Assembly: GCA_029861535.1 (NCBI GenBank)
Contig: JAOTZC010000015.1
Coordinates: forward strand, 1 to 55,179
DNA length: 55,179 nucleotides
Direction: 5' to 3'
Source: Gammaproteobacteria bacterium
GTDB lineage: Bacteria; Pseudomonadota; Gammaproteobacteria; Steroidobacterales; Woeseiaceae
Shown here: in pieces, positions 1 to 8,995 of the stretch
How the letters are laid out: every line of letters begins with the position of its first letter
Numbering within the stretch: position 1 is the stretch's first letter
Notes under the pieces: model-generated
Databases searched by the model: none
The model's input: only the letters and a program-made list of their open reading frames with translations
Told to the model about the DNA's origin: nothing
Translations under genes and position numbers: made by a program

Positions 1-1
1 A

Positions 2-1138
2 TCGCTGAAAATCAAGCAGGCGATCCTAGTTGCGGCGATATTCGAATTCCTGGGAGCGGTACTCGCCGGCGGAGAAGTTACGTCGACCATTCGCAAAGGC
101 ATCGTCGACGCCGAGTTGCTTGCGGGAACTCCAGAGCTCCTGGTTTACGGCATGCTTGCCGCATTGCTCGCCGCTGGAACATGGTTGCTGATCGCGTCCA
201 GGAAAGGTTGGCCGGTTTCGACAACACACTCGATCGTTGGTGCGATCGTTGGCTTTGCCGCCGTTGGTGTCGGTGTGGATGCGGTGCAGTGGGGCGAGGT
301 TGGCACCATCGTCATGAGCTGGGTCGTGTCGCCATTAACCGCGGGCTTCATCGCGTATCTGATTTACGGCAGCGTTCTAAGGCTGATTTTGCGGCACGAG
401 GACCCGTTAGCCAGAGCCAAACGCTACGTACCGGTCTATATTTTCTTCGCAGCGTTCACAATTACATTGGTCACGATTCTCAAAGGTCTGAAACATGTTG
501 GGCTCGACGTCAGTCTTCGTGATAGCTACATCTTGGCGACTGTATTTGCACTTGCCATCGCGATAGTTGGAGCATTTTTTATCAATCGGATCGAGTCGGA
601 TCGTCGTGCCGAGAAGACGCAGCACTTCGTTACGGTGGAGCGCGTTTTTGGCGTGTTAATGATCGTCACTGCTTGCTCGATGGCGTTTGCGCATGGTTCG
701 AACGACGTCGCGAACGCAATCGGGCCGGTCGCCGCTGTCATAAACGTGGCACAAAGCGGTGTCATTTCGGCAAAGTCAGCACTGCCGATCTGGGTGCTAA
801 TGTTGGGCGGCGGTGGCATCGTCGTCGGCCTCGCGACGTTCGGACGACACGTGATTGCGACAGTCGGTGAGAGGATTACACAGTTGACTCCCAGTCGCGG
901 CTTTGCCGCAGAACTTGCCGCCGCAACAACCATTGTCATCGCGTCGGGTACCGGTATACCCGTTTCGACGACGCACACGCTGGTCGGTGCGGTCCTCGGC
1001 GTCGGCCTTGCCCGTGGTATCGAGGCCATCGATCTGCGCGTTGTAATGAGAATCTTCGTGTCGTGGGTAATTACGATTCCGGCAGGCGCAATTCTCGCCA
1101 TCGTGTTCTTTTTCATATTTAAGACTGTCTTGCCTTGA
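2..1138 (+). CDS. Inorganic phosphate transporter, PiT family (5' end outside window)
   Basis: Low-affinity phosphate:cation symporter of the inner membrane. The open frame runs from base 2 without a start, so the N-terminus lies before the window. The visible part begins in the first PiT repeat (the segment FEFLGAVLAGGEVTSTIRKG) and carries both signature repeats: GWPVSTTHSIVGAIVG near the beginning and GIPVSTTHTLVGAVLG near the end, plus the motif AHGSNDVANAIGP. Hydrophobic segments span nearly the whole length and the protein ends with a membrane segment and FKTVLP. The stop overlaps the proposed TTG start of the next gene (TTGA at 1135-1138), suggesting co-transcription. The family assignment is firm; whether it carries phosphate or sulfate cannot be read directly, though the motifs are the phosphate type. 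Confidence 0.93.
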   Translation, partial: SLKIKQAILVAAIFEFLGAVLAGGEVTSTIRKGIVDAELLAGTPELLVYGMLAALLAAGTWLLIASRKGWPVSTTHSIVGAIVGFAAVGVGVDAVQWGEVGTIVMSWVVSPLTAGFIAYLIYGSVLRLILRHEDPLARAKRYVPVYIFFAAFTITLVTILKGLKHVGLDVSLRDSYILATVFALAIAIVGAFFINRIESDRRAEKTQHFVTVERVFGVLMIVTACSMAFAHGSNDVANAIGPVAAVINVAQSGVISAKSALPIWVLMLGGGGIVVGLATFGRHVIATVGERITQLTPSRGFAAELAAATTIVIASGTGIPVSTTHTLVGAVLGVGLARGIEAIDLRVVMRIFVSWVITIPAGAILAIVFFFIFKTVLP

Positions 1139-2406
1139 CGTTGACTGCCGGAGCGCGGCGCTATGCGATGGCGGTGCTGGCCGTCGTGTATATGTTCAAT
1201 TTTATCGACCGGCAGATTCTTGCGATTCTGCTGCCGGCGATTCGAGAAGAGTTTCAGGTAGGAGATACCGTACTCGGTTTTTTGACCGGTACGGCGTTCG
1301 CGCTTTTCTACGTCACGCTTGGCATACCGATTGCGCAGCTTGCTGATCGCTGGAATCGTCGCAACCTGGTTGCTGCGTCGTTAGCCCTATGGAGCGGCAT
1401 GACGGCGCTGTCCGGCCTAGCGTTGAATATCGTGCATTTGACGCTTGCGCGCATCGGCGTTGGAATTGGCGAAGCAGGCTGCAGCCCGTCGGCGCATTCG
1501 ATGATTTCTGACTATTACCCACCAGAACAGCGATCGACGGCGATGGGCGTGTACACGCTCGGTATTTCAGCCGGCATCATGCTGGCCTACCTAGCCGGCG
1601 GTTGGGTCGCGCAGAACATTGGCTGGCGGGAGGCGTTTTTTATCGTCGGCATTCCGGGATTGGTTCTGGCGGTTGTCGTACGGTTCACCGTTATCGAACC
1701 AGAGCGAGGTGCCTCGGAAAACCGCAGCGACAGCGGTACGAGCCCGAAGCTTTTGGACGTTTTTCAATTCCTGCTTGCGCGACGGGCGTTCATTCATATG
1801 GGCGTCGGCGCAGGATTGAGTTCGTTCGTCGGCTATTCGGTTATCAATTTCGCGCCGAGCTTTATCGTGCGCAGCTTCGGTATGGGGCTCGCGGAGCTCG
1901 GATTCTGGCTCGGCATCATCGTCGGCATCGCCGGCGGATGCGGGTTTTTCATCGGTGGCTATATCGCCGACCGGATTAGCAGCCGAGGTCGGCGAATGGC
2001 ATTTCAGTTTCTGGCAACTGCGATGCTTGCATCCGCACTTTGTTATGTTGCGGTGTTCCTTTCGCAATCTGCGCGTTGGTGTCTCGCAATGCTCGTCATT
2101 CCATCGGTATTATCGAATTTCTACCTGGCCCCGGTACTTGCACAGGCGCAAGGCCTGGTATCGCTGCGCATGCGGTCGGTTGCCTCTGCGCTCGTGCTGA
2201 TGTTGATCAATGTTATCGGCTTGGCACTTGGCCCATTACTGACCGGCATGCTCAGCGATACGCTAGCCGCAAGCTTTGGCGCTGAGGCCATGCGCTACAG
2301 CCTGTTAATCGTGTGCTGCGTCATGTTGCCATGGGCGGCCCTGCACTATGTGATGGCGGGCCGAACGATCGACCTAGATCTGGCTAGAGCACACGAGCAC
2401 GATTAG
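1135..2406 (+). CDS. MFS transporter, spinster-like
   Basis: Twelve-segment major facilitator superfamily permease of about 412-423 residues. The motif FNFIDRQILAILLPAIREEF in the first membrane segment and GIGEAGCSPSAHSMISDYYP in the fourth/fifth are typical of the spinster-like branch found in proteobacteria; the MFS loop motif is present as LADRWNRRNL. Substrate is unknown. The start is uncertain: TTG at 1135 overlaps the phosphate permease stop, TTG at 1141 and ATG at 1168 are alternatives, and none has a clear Shine-Dalgarno. The gene ends 26 bases before the convergent glutamine-synthetase-like gene. Some spinster-like carriers move lipids or organic acids, but nothing here fixes the cargo. 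Confidence 0.85.
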   Translation: MTLTAGARRYAMAVLAVVYMFNFIDRQILAILLPAIREEFQVGDTVLGFLTGTAFALFYVTLGIPIAQLADRWNRRNLVAASLALWSGMTALSGLALNIVHLTLARIGVGIGEAGCSPSAHSMISDYYPPEQRSTAMGVYTLGISAGIMLAYLAGGWVAQNIGWREAFFIVGIPGLVLAVVVRFTVIEPERGASENRSDSGTSPKLLDVFQFLLARRAFIHMGVGAGLSSFVGYSVINFAPSFIVRSFGMGLAELGFWLGIIVGIAGGCGFFIGGYIADRISSRGRRMAFQFLATAMLASALCYVAVFLSQSARWCLAMLVIPSVLSNFYLAPVLAQAQGLVSLRMRSVASALVLMLINVIGLALGPLLTGMLSDTLAASFGAEAMRYSLLIVCCVMLPWAALHYVMAGRTIDLDLARAHEHD

Positions 2407-2432
2407 TTGTGTCGATTCCCTTCGCTGCCTGA

Positions 2433-3824
2433 TTACATCGAACGCAGGTACCAGTCGTAGTCGAGCGTCGAAACTTCGTTGTGAAATTCTTCGCATTCGT
2501 TGCGTCGATTGATCGCGAAATAGCGACAATACTCATCGCCGAGATAGGCTGGCAGTACTTTGCTGCGCGAGAACTTGTCGAGCGCCCGATCCCAGCGATT
2601 TGGAATCCGAAGTTTCGGCGTTATTTCTTCGCCCTGTTCGATCATGCGTGGAGGAGTGATCTTGTTGCGGATACCATGGTCGACGCCAGCCAGTATTGCC
2701 GCCGTGACGAGGTATGGATTTGCATCAGCGCCCGCGACGCGGTGTTCGAATCGAAGGTTCTTCTCGTCGGCGGCTGGAATGCGTATCGCGACGACCCGAT
2801 GATTGACGCCCCAGTTTGTGTCGACCGGTGCAAACATGTCGGCGCGCAGACGTCGAAATGAATTCATGTTTGGCGCAAACAACGCCGTGGACTCGGGCAT
2901 CAGCTTAAGCAGGCCGCCGACAGCATGCCGTAGCCGCGCCGAGAAAGGCGGAATCGCAAGCGATTCGCGTCCCTGTGAGAAATAATTCTTTGCATTCTTG
3001 TCATACATGCTCATGTGAATGTGCAGGCCGTTACCTGCGTCTTCCGAAAAAGGTTTCGCCATAAAGCAGGCCACAAAGCCGTGTTTCTTGGCGGCGGCTT
3101 TGATCGCTCGTTTGAGTAACACGGCGTGATCACAGGCGAGAATCGGGTCATCGACGTGCCGCAAATTGATCTCGAACTGTCCCTGCGCGTACTCCGAAAT
3201 TGCCGAGTCTGCCGGCACATTTTGCGCATCGCAGTAGGCGTAGACGTCGTCCATGAACGGCTCAATCTCCCAAAGATCGTCTGGGTGGTAGACCTGCGGC
3301 CCGGGCTGCGGACGACCAGTGCCGGGCACCAATGGCGCCCGGGCCGTCGGCTCTGCAGTATCGGCATCCAGCAAGTAGAATTCGAGTTCGGTGGCCATGA
3401 CGATTTTGATGTTTTTTTTCTTAAACGGCTTTATCGCGTTCTCGAGCACCGTGCGAGGATCACCAAAAAACGGCGTGCCGTCCGTATCGAAGATTCGGAA
3501 CATCGCTTGCGCGGTTGGCGCTTTCGCCCAAGGTACGGGTGCGATTGATCCCGCTACGAGTTTGCTCGGCAAGTCTGGGTCACCATCAGCCTCGCTGTAG
3601 GGAATGCCGGGAACAGTCTTGCCAAGTGCGTCCAACAGCGTGATGCCGGCACAGAAGAAAAAACCGTCCGTAACGACCTTTTCAAAGTCCCGTTTGCGAA
3701 TGCGTTTGCCCTTCAACACGCCATGCATGTCGGGAATCAGTAATTCCATAGCGGCAGTTTTCGGATTCTTGCGCAGATAGCGCGAGACTTCGGTGCTCCG
3801 CGATGCCGTTCGTTTTTTAATCAT
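2433..3824 (-). CDS. puuA: Glutamine synthetase family protein, gamma-glutamylputrescine synthetase-like (copy 1)
   Basis: 463-residue ATP-dependent amine-glutamate ligase. Visible glutamine-synthetase motifs: metal-binding ELEFYLL, GQFEINL, the ATP/metal loop GNGLHIHMS, NSFRRL, and RFEHRVAGADANPYL near the C-terminus. The length and the N-terminal segment on 'GVLKGKRI' match the PuuA branch rather than GlnA, so the expected reaction is putrescine + glutamate + ATP to gamma-glutamylputrescine; a different amine is possible. The ATG at 3824 has a strong Shine-Dalgarno (GGGGAGAAG). It is divergent from the iclR gene across a 159-base gap and belongs to the same polyamine region as a second paralogue at 7539-8870. 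Specialisation of the two copies is inferred. Confidence 0.86.
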   Translation of the reverse strand: MIKKRTASRSTEVSRYLRKNPKTAAMELLIPDMHGVLKGKRIRKRDFEKVVTDGFFFCAGITLLDALGKTVPGIPYSEADGDPDLPSKLVAGSIAPVPWAKAPTAQAMFRIFDTDGTPFFGDPRTVLENAIKPFKKKNIKIVMATELEFYLLDADTAEPTARAPLVPGTGRPQPGPQVYHPDDLWEIEPFMDDVYAYCDAQNVPADSAISEYAQGQFEINLRHVDDPILACDHAVLLKRAIKAAAKKHGFVACFMAKPFSEDAGNGLHIHMSMYDKNAKNYFSQGRESLAIPPFSARLRHAVGGLLKLMPESTALFAPNMNSFRRLRADMFAPVDTNWGVNHRVVAIRIPAADEKNLRFEHRVAGADANPYLVTAAILAGVDHGIRNKITPPRMIEQGEEITPKLRIPNRWDRALDKFSRSKVLPAYLGDEYCRYFAINRRNECEEFHNEVSTLDYDWYLRSM

Positions 3825-3945
3825 TCTTCTCCCCGGGCAGCATTGTCCGCTAGCGTAGCCGACTGCGAGCGAGCTTGGCGTATCCGGATTTGTGCCGCAA
3901 GCAAGGACAGTGGTAACGACCGCTGGACCCGATCGTTTATCGCAA

Positions 3946-3956
3946 TCATAATATGA
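3946..3956. promoter_or_regulatory. Small palindrome in the puuA1/iclR divergent region
   Basis: The 11-base palindrome TCATAATATGA lies 28 bases before the iclR start, with a second AT-rich half-site (CACAATATGG) about 10 bases further on. The intergenic region (3825-3983) serves two divergent genes, so an autoregulatory IclR operator here is plausible. IclR operators are usually longer palindromes, so this is a weak call. Confidence 0.3.
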
Positions 3957-3983
3957 AATCGGCAGTCACAATATGGTATCAGT

Positions 3984-4745
3984 ATGGCCGCGACAAGAAT
4001 TCAAGCGCCGCCGGGTGCGCAAGCAGCACTGCGAGCGGTTCGCTTGCTAAAGCTATTCACGCCAGCAAGGGCGGAATTGCAGCTCCATGAAGTCGCAAAG
4101 TTGGCTGGTCTCAACAAGACGACCGCCCATCGGCTGCTCAGAGCATTGCAAAGCGAAGGCCTGATTGACCGCAATCAACGCTCCGGCGGATATTGTCTCG
4201 GTCCCGTGCTTATGGCACTGGGCGTGCAGGCACTGTCCAGCAATAACCTGCGATTACGAGCGCGACCGATGCTTAGGCGATTGGCTCAAGAGTCCGGGGA
4301 AACCGCAACCTTGGAAATTCCTATCGACGATTCGATGCTGATCCTCGACGAGGTTACCGGTGACCATGTGGTCGGTGCCGCGGCAAATGTCGGTACGCGC
4401 TGGCCAATGCACGCTACGTCGACTGGCAAGGCGTTGATCGCGTTTGAAGAAAATGGCCTGGATAGGCTACGACGCAAATTGCAGCCGCTCACGGAAAATA
4501 CCATTGTGTGCCGCGAGGACCTCGAGCGTCAGCTTGGCCATATCCGCAAAAAGGGCTTCGCCGAGACCATCGACGAACTCGAGCAGGGTTTTTCCGGCGT
4601 TGCGACGATTATTCGCGGCGGCCTCGGTGAGGTTCTGGGCGCGGTGTCGATTTGTGGGCCGACGCAAAGGCTCGACGGCGCCAGGCGTAGCCTGCTTGCC
4701 GAGTCACTACTGACAGCAGCTCGAGGTTTGCAGCCTAGACACTGA
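3984..4745 (+). CDS. IclR family transcriptional regulator
   Basis: 253-residue regulator with an N-terminal winged helix-turn-helix (about residues 15-75; recognition region LHEVAKLAGLNKTTAHRLLR) and a C-terminal effector-binding IclR domain (about 85-250; GTRWPMHATSTGKALIA is characteristic). The ATG at 3984 is preferred because the protein then starts at the normal distance before the HTH. It is divergent from puuA copy 1 and 15 bases ahead of the region encoding the NhaC-type carrier, so it probably controls the polyamine genes on both sides. Its effector is unknown; E. coli uses the unrelated PuuR for this job. Confidence 0.92.
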   Translation: MAATRIQAPPGAQAALRAVRLLKLFTPARAELQLHEVAKLAGLNKTTAHRLLRALQSEGLIDRNQRSGGYCLGPVLMALGVQALSSNNLRLRARPMLRRLAQESGETATLEIPIDDSMLILDEVTGDHVVGAAANVGTRWPMHATSTGKALIAFEENGLDRLRRKLQPLTENTIVCREDLERQLGHIRKKGFAETIDELEQGFSGVATIIRGGLGEVLGAVSICGPTQRLDGARRSLLAESLLTAARGLQPRH

Positions 4746-4826
4746 CGGCATCTTGCACCGGTGGTACCATGCCAGCTTCATTGCGGCGGGAATAACAACA
4801 TCAATCTTCGCAAGCGAACCGCGGGC

Positions 4827-6722
4827 ATGCAGACGCATGGTCGGACAAATCGAATCGTCACCAATATTCTTATTGGACTAACCGCGCTTTCTTGGCCATT
4901 TGCGCTTTCCGCGTTCGAGATCGAGACGCCACGCGTCGGACTATCGGGCGTGCCGGCAAAGATCACGGTCTCCGACGTCGACTGGCAGACTGAAGTCACG
5001 TTGCGTGCCGATCAGCAGGTCTGGCAGGCGAGGGCCGGTGTCGATGGCATCGCTGTATTCGAGGACGTCGTCATTACCGACGCCGGTACGGCGGTGATCG
5101 AGGTTTCGTCAGACGGTGATAGCGACAGCGTCGACTTTCGCGTCATACCGGGGTGGGTGTCTGTACTACCGGCGGTCATGGCAATCACGATCGCGCTTAT
5201 TTTCCGTAACGTCATTCCCGCGCTGTTACTCGGATTGTGGTTCGGCGCAATGGCGCTGCAATCGTTTACCGGTATCGGTGCGCTGCGAGGCTTGCTCGAC
5301 AGCTTTCAAGTTTTTGTCGCGCAGGCCGTGGCCGACGATGATCATGCATCGATCATTTTGTTTACGATGATGATCGGTGGCATGGTCGGCATCATCACGC
5401 GAAATGGCGGTATGGCGAGCGTCGTGCGCATGATTGTTAGCCGCGCCAAGACAGCGATCGGCGGACAAGTTGCGGTCTGGCTGATGGGCCTGATGATCTT
5501 TTTCGATGACTACAGCAATACGCTTGTCGTCGGCAATACGGCCCGTTCGCTAACGGATCATCTCAAGATTTCGCGCGAGAAGCTCGCGTACATCGTAGAC
5601 TCGACGGCAGCACCCGTTGCGTGCATCGCGCTGATCACTACCTGGATCGGTTATCAGCTGGGCCTGGTTAGCGACGCGCTGCAAACTGTCGACGGCCTGG
5701 CTGAGGTGAAGGCGTATTCGGTATTTCTGCATTCTATTCCGTACAGCTTTTACGCGATCTTCGCGATCGCGTTCGTCTTAATCGTATCAGTCACCGGCAA
5801 GGACTTCGGTCCGATGTACAAGGCGGAAGTTCGAGCTCGATCTGGACAAGTCAAACCCGAGGTTGGGGATGCGCTGCCGGCGCTCGAAGGTGACGACCTT
5901 GAGGCTAAGGACAACATTCCGCTGCGGGCAGTAAATGCGTTCGTGCCAATCATCGCATTGATTATTGGCCTGGCCGTGAGCCTGTGGGCGACCGGTGAGG
6001 GCGACACGCTGACCGAAGTTCTCGGTTCGGCGGATCCGTACAAGTCGATGATGTATTCGTCGTTTTTCGGCGTCTTGGTCGCCGCCACTATCACGATAGG
6101 TCAACGCATATTGTCGGTGCATGAAACCGTCGATGCCTGGTATGGTGGGGTGCGGGCGACGCTGTTCGGCATGATCATCCTGGTGCTCGCGTGGTCGCTG
6201 GCCGACGTAACTGCGAATCTCAATACCGCAGACTATCTGGTAACGGTGCTGGCAGACTCATTGCCGGTTGCGCTGGTACCGGCCAGCGTGTTTATTCTCG
6301 CCGCGATAACCGCATTCACAACGGGTACAAGCTGGGGAACGATGGGCATCTTGATGCCACTCGTGATCCCGCTGACCTGGGCCGTGATGAGTGTCAACGG
6401 CATGGCCGACGCGTCCGGTATGCATATTTTGTATTCGTCAGTATCGTGCTGCCTGGTCGGTGCAGTCTGGGGCGATCATTGTTCGCCAATCTCCGATACG
6501 ACGGTGTTGTCATCGGTCGCGAGCGGCTGTAACCACATTGAGCACGTTCGGACGCAACTGCCCTACGCGCTGATAGTGGGTGCGGTTGCGCTCTTAGTTG
6601 GCACCATTCCGGGCGGATATGGGCTGTCGCCATTAATTTCGTTGGTGGTCGGTCTCGCTATTTTGATAGTCGTGCATAGGTTGATCGGCAAGACGGCGGC
6701 CCCGGTGGCCGGAATCGATTAA
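4827..6722 (+). CDS. NhaC-type Na+/H+ antiporter family carrier with an N-terminal extracytoplasmic domain
   Basis: Multi-pass inner-membrane carrier of the NhaC/ion-transporter superfamily; the open frame could begin at GTG 4761, but ATG 4827 gives a good signal peptide (MQTHGRTNRIVTNILIGLTA onward, cleavage near ALSA-FEI) and a 631-residue product. Residues about 30-115 of the product form a soluble beta-rich stretch outside the usual family layout; the membrane part starts at GWVSVLPAVMAITIA. Typical family motifs follow: FFDDYSNTLVVGNTARSLTD, DSTAAPVACIALITTWIGY, FTTGTSWGTMGILMPL and a conserved WGDHCSPISDTT. It stands where E. coli has the putrescine importer PuuP, so it may carry a polyamine-pathway compound; that is inference, and plain cation exchange is equally possible. 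Confidence 0.85.
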   Translation: MQTHGRTNRIVTNILIGLTALSWPFALSAFEIETPRVGLSGVPAKITVSDVDWQTEVTLRADQQVWQARAGVDGIAVFEDVVITDAGTAVIEVSSDGDSDSVDFRVIPGWVSVLPAVMAITIALIFRNVIPALLLGLWFGAMALQSFTGIGALRGLLDSFQVFVAQAVADDDHASIILFTMMIGGMVGIITRNGGMASVVRMIVSRAKTAIGGQVAVWLMGLMIFFDDYSNTLVVGNTARSLTDHLKISREKLAYIVDSTAAPVACIALITTWIGYQLGLVSDALQTVDGLAEVKAYSVFLHSIPYSFYAIFAIAFVLIVSVTGKDFGPMYKAEVRARSGQVKPEVGDALPALEGDDLEAKDNIPLRAVNAFVPIIALIIGLAVSLWATGEGDTLTEVLGSADPYKSMMYSSFFGVLVAATITIGQRILSVHETVDAWYGGVRATLFGMIILVLAWSLADVTANLNTADYLVTVLADSLPVALVPASVFILAAITAFTTGTSWGTMGILMPLVIPLTWAVMSVNGMADASGMHILYSSVSCCLVGAVWGDHCSPISDTTVLSSVASGCNHIEHVRTQLPYALIVGAVALLVGTIPGGYGLSPLISLVVGLAILIVVHRLIGKTAAPVAGID

Positions 6723-6754
6723 GCCGCGTATCCTAGTTACGTACTAGCTTTATT

Positions 6755-6781
6755 AGGAGTAGCGGGGTTCGTCCCCCTATG
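6755..6781 (+). promoter_or_regulatory. puuD Shine-Dalgarno separated from the start codon by a small hairpin
   Basis: AGGAG at 6755-6759 is the only good ribosome-binding sequence, but it lies 19 bases before the ATG at 6779. Between them sits GGGG (6764-6767), a five-base loop, and CCCC (6773-6776). Folding would bring the two elements to about 6-7 bases apart. A small inverted repeat, CTAGT/ACTAG at 6733-6747, lies just upstream. Confidence 0.45.
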
Positions 6782-7546
6782 TGTTCAAGACCCGTTATTG
6801 GCGTGCCGGCGGACCGCCGGACTCTCGATCCCCATCCGTTTCATATGGTGGGCGAGAAATACCTTCAGGCTCTCGTTGACGGCGCCGATGCGCTGCCCTT
6901 GATCGTTCCGGTGCTTGCGGACGAACTCGATGTTGCTGCAATACTCGCAGAGGTCGACGGGGTGCTGCTGACGGGCAGTCCGTCTGATATTGAGCCACAC
7001 CATTATGCCGGCGAGCCATCCCGCGACGGTACGTTGCACGATCCCGAACGGGATGCATTGACGTTGCCACTGGCGAGGCGTGCGCTCGACACCGGCATTC
7101 CTTTGCTCGCTGTATGCCGCGGCTTTCAGGAACTCAATGTCGCGCTAGGTGGTAGCCTGCATCAGCGTGTCCATGAAGTGCCGGGCTACCACAATCACAA
7201 GGAAAACCCGAGTGACTCGCTCGATGCGCAATACAGTCCGTCTCACCCGGTGACGCTCGTTGACGGTGGACTGTTGCAGAAGTTGCATGGCGATGCTCAA
7301 GCGATGGTCAATTCGCTGCACGGGCAGGGCGTCAAGCGACTCGCAGACGGTGTAACGATCGAAGCTGTTGCCGATGACGGGCTAATTGAAGCATTTACCG
7401 TCGACAGCGCGAAGGGATTTGCGCTGGCTGTACAGTGGCACCCGGAATGGAATGTAAAGGACAACCCGTTCTCAATGGAAATATTCAAGGCGTTTGGTGA
7501 CGAATGCCGAGTGCGTGCCGCGAAGCGGCAGGTGAGGCGTGACTAA
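6779..7546 (+). CDS. puuD: Gamma-glutamyl-gamma-aminobutyrate hydrolase (class I glutamine amidotransferase fold)
   Basis: 255-residue cytoplasmic hydrolase that releases GABA and glutamate from gamma-glutamyl-GABA, the last step of the Puu route. The nucleophile elbow is LLAVCRGFQELN (Cys113) and the His-Glu pair sits in QWHPEW (His221, Glu223), as in peptidase C26 proteins. Length equals that of E. coli PuuD (254). Its stop overlaps the GTG start of the next gene by 8 bases, so both are on one transcript. Context with two PuuA-like ligases, PuuB and agmatinase makes this assignment stronger than sequence alone. Confidence 0.92.
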   Translation: MCSRPVIGVPADRRTLDPHPFHMVGEKYLQALVDGADALPLIVPVLADELDVAAILAEVDGVLLTGSPSDIEPHHYAGEPSRDGTLHDPERDALTLPLARRALDTGIPLLAVCRGFQELNVALGGSLHQRVHEVPGYHNHKENPSDSLDAQYSPSHPVTLVDGGLLQKLHGDAQAMVNSLHGQGVKRLADGVTIEAVADDGLIEAFTVDSAKGFALAVQWHPEWNVKDNPFSMEIFKAFGDECRVRAAKRQVRRD

Positions 7547-8870
7547 AGACGACGTATTTCAACCCTGGCTAAAAGACCGCGGCATCGAAGACGTCGAGGC
7601 GTTCGTGCCGGACATGGCCGGTGCCGCGCGCGGCAAGGTACTGCCGGCTGACAAGTTTGGCACTGGAACAATGAAGCTTCCGGAGGCGGTGTTCAGTCAA
7701 ACGGTTTCGGGCGATTACGTGCAGGCCGAGAACAATGCGGAAGACCGCGATATGTTGCTCGTTCCGGACCCGACGACGTTGCGACCGGTACCCTGGGCGA
7801 CGGATCCTGCTGCATCTGTGTTCCTGGATTGTTATCGGCGCGATGGAGAGATCGTGGTGACCAGCCCACGAAGTGTGTTGCGTTCGGTGCTGTCCAAATA
7901 CGAAGCCCGTGGGTGGATACCCGTCGTCGCGCCCGAAGTCGAATTCTATTTGCTGAGTCCGCACTCGGATCCGAATGTTGAAGCTGAGCCGCCTGAGGGC
8001 CGACTCGGTTGGACCGAGGGTGCGCGCCAACCTTACAGCATCGATCAAATGAACGACTTTGATCCGTTCATCAACAAGATTTACGAGTACTGCGAAGCGC
8101 AGAGCATTCGCGTCGACGCGCTGTCACAAGAAAGCGGTCCCGCGCAGTTCGAGATCAATTTCTTACACGGCAACGCGATCGAGCTTGCAGATCAGGTGTT
8201 TCTGTTCAAACGCACCGTTCGTGAAGCCGCGATCGAACATGAAATGCACGCGACATTCTTGGCGAAACCGATGGCCGATGAGGCGGGCAGCGCGCTGCAC
8301 ATTCATCAAAGCATCATCGATAAGACTGGTGCCAACATATTCTCCGATAGCGATGGTGAGCCCAGTGAGCTGTTTTACGGATTCTTGGGTGGCCTGCAGC
8401 GCTACATTCCCGATGCGATGCTGATCTTTGCGCCGTATGTGAACTCATATAAGCGTTTCCTGAATCCGTCGTCATCACCGGTCAATCTCTCCTGGGCAAC
8501 TGACAATCGCACTGTGGGTTTGCGAGTACCGGATTCTTCAGCAGAAAACCGTCGCATTGAAAATCGGCTGGCAGGTTCCGACGTCAACCCGTATCTGGCC
8601 ATCGCCGCGTCGCTGGCCTGTGGATACCTTGGAATGACCGAGGGGCTTAAGCCCACGGATTCTATCGAGGGCAGCGCCTATGGCTCGGAGTTCGGGCTGC
8701 ATCGTCATATCTATTCGGCGATCGAGGCGCTCAGAGAGAGTAACGCGATGCGCAGCATGTTGGGCGATGAATTTGTGACCTTGTATTGTCAGTTGAAGGA
8801 TGCGGAATTCATGGAGTTCCAGGAAATCGTCACGCCGTGGGAGCGTGAAATTCTGATGTTTAACGTCTGA
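7539..8870 (+). CDS. puuA: Gamma-glutamylputrescine synthetase (glutamine synthetase family, copy 2)
   Basis: 443 residues starting at GTG 7539, inside the end of puuD. Glutamine-synthetase fold motifs are all present: EVEFYLL, AQFEINF, SALHIHQS, NSYKRF and RIENRLAGSDVNPYLA. Expected role is ATP-dependent glutamylation of putrescine as the first step of the Puu pathway. It differs considerably from copy 1 (2433-3824) in the N-terminal 100 residues, so the two are old paralogues, not a recent duplication; one may act on another amine such as spermidine, ethanolamine or diaminopropane. The overlap with puuD suggests translational coupling. Confidence 0.9.
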   Translation: MTKDDVFQPWLKDRGIEDVEAFVPDMAGAARGKVLPADKFGTGTMKLPEAVFSQTVSGDYVQAENNAEDRDMLLVPDPTTLRPVPWATDPAASVFLDCYRRDGEIVVTSPRSVLRSVLSKYEARGWIPVVAPEVEFYLLSPHSDPNVEAEPPEGRLGWTEGARQPYSIDQMNDFDPFINKIYEYCEAQSIRVDALSQESGPAQFEINFLHGNAIELADQVFLFKRTVREAAIEHEMHATFLAKPMADEAGSALHIHQSIIDKTGANIFSDSDGEPSELFYGFLGGLQRYIPDAMLIFAPYVNSYKRFLNPSSSPVNLSWATDNRTVGLRVPDSSAENRRIENRLAGSDVNPYLAIAASLACGYLGMTEGLKPTDSIEGSAYGSEFGLHRHIYSAIEALRESNAMRSMLGDEFVTLYCQLKDAEFMEFQEIVTPWEREILMFNV

Positions 8871-8995
8871 TAATGGCCAGGACATTGCGTTTCAGCATGT
8901 GATCGCGTTAGGACGAAAAAGGTCGCGTCAGCTAGAATCGAGCTTAAGTATTCTCGAACGAGTATCGGCGCCGTAGGGCGTCTCTAGGGTGCAAT

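Noticed and set aside
526..1116. 196-codon minus-strand frame
   Set aside because: Antisense shadow of the phosphate permease, low-complexity Thr/Ala/Pro content.
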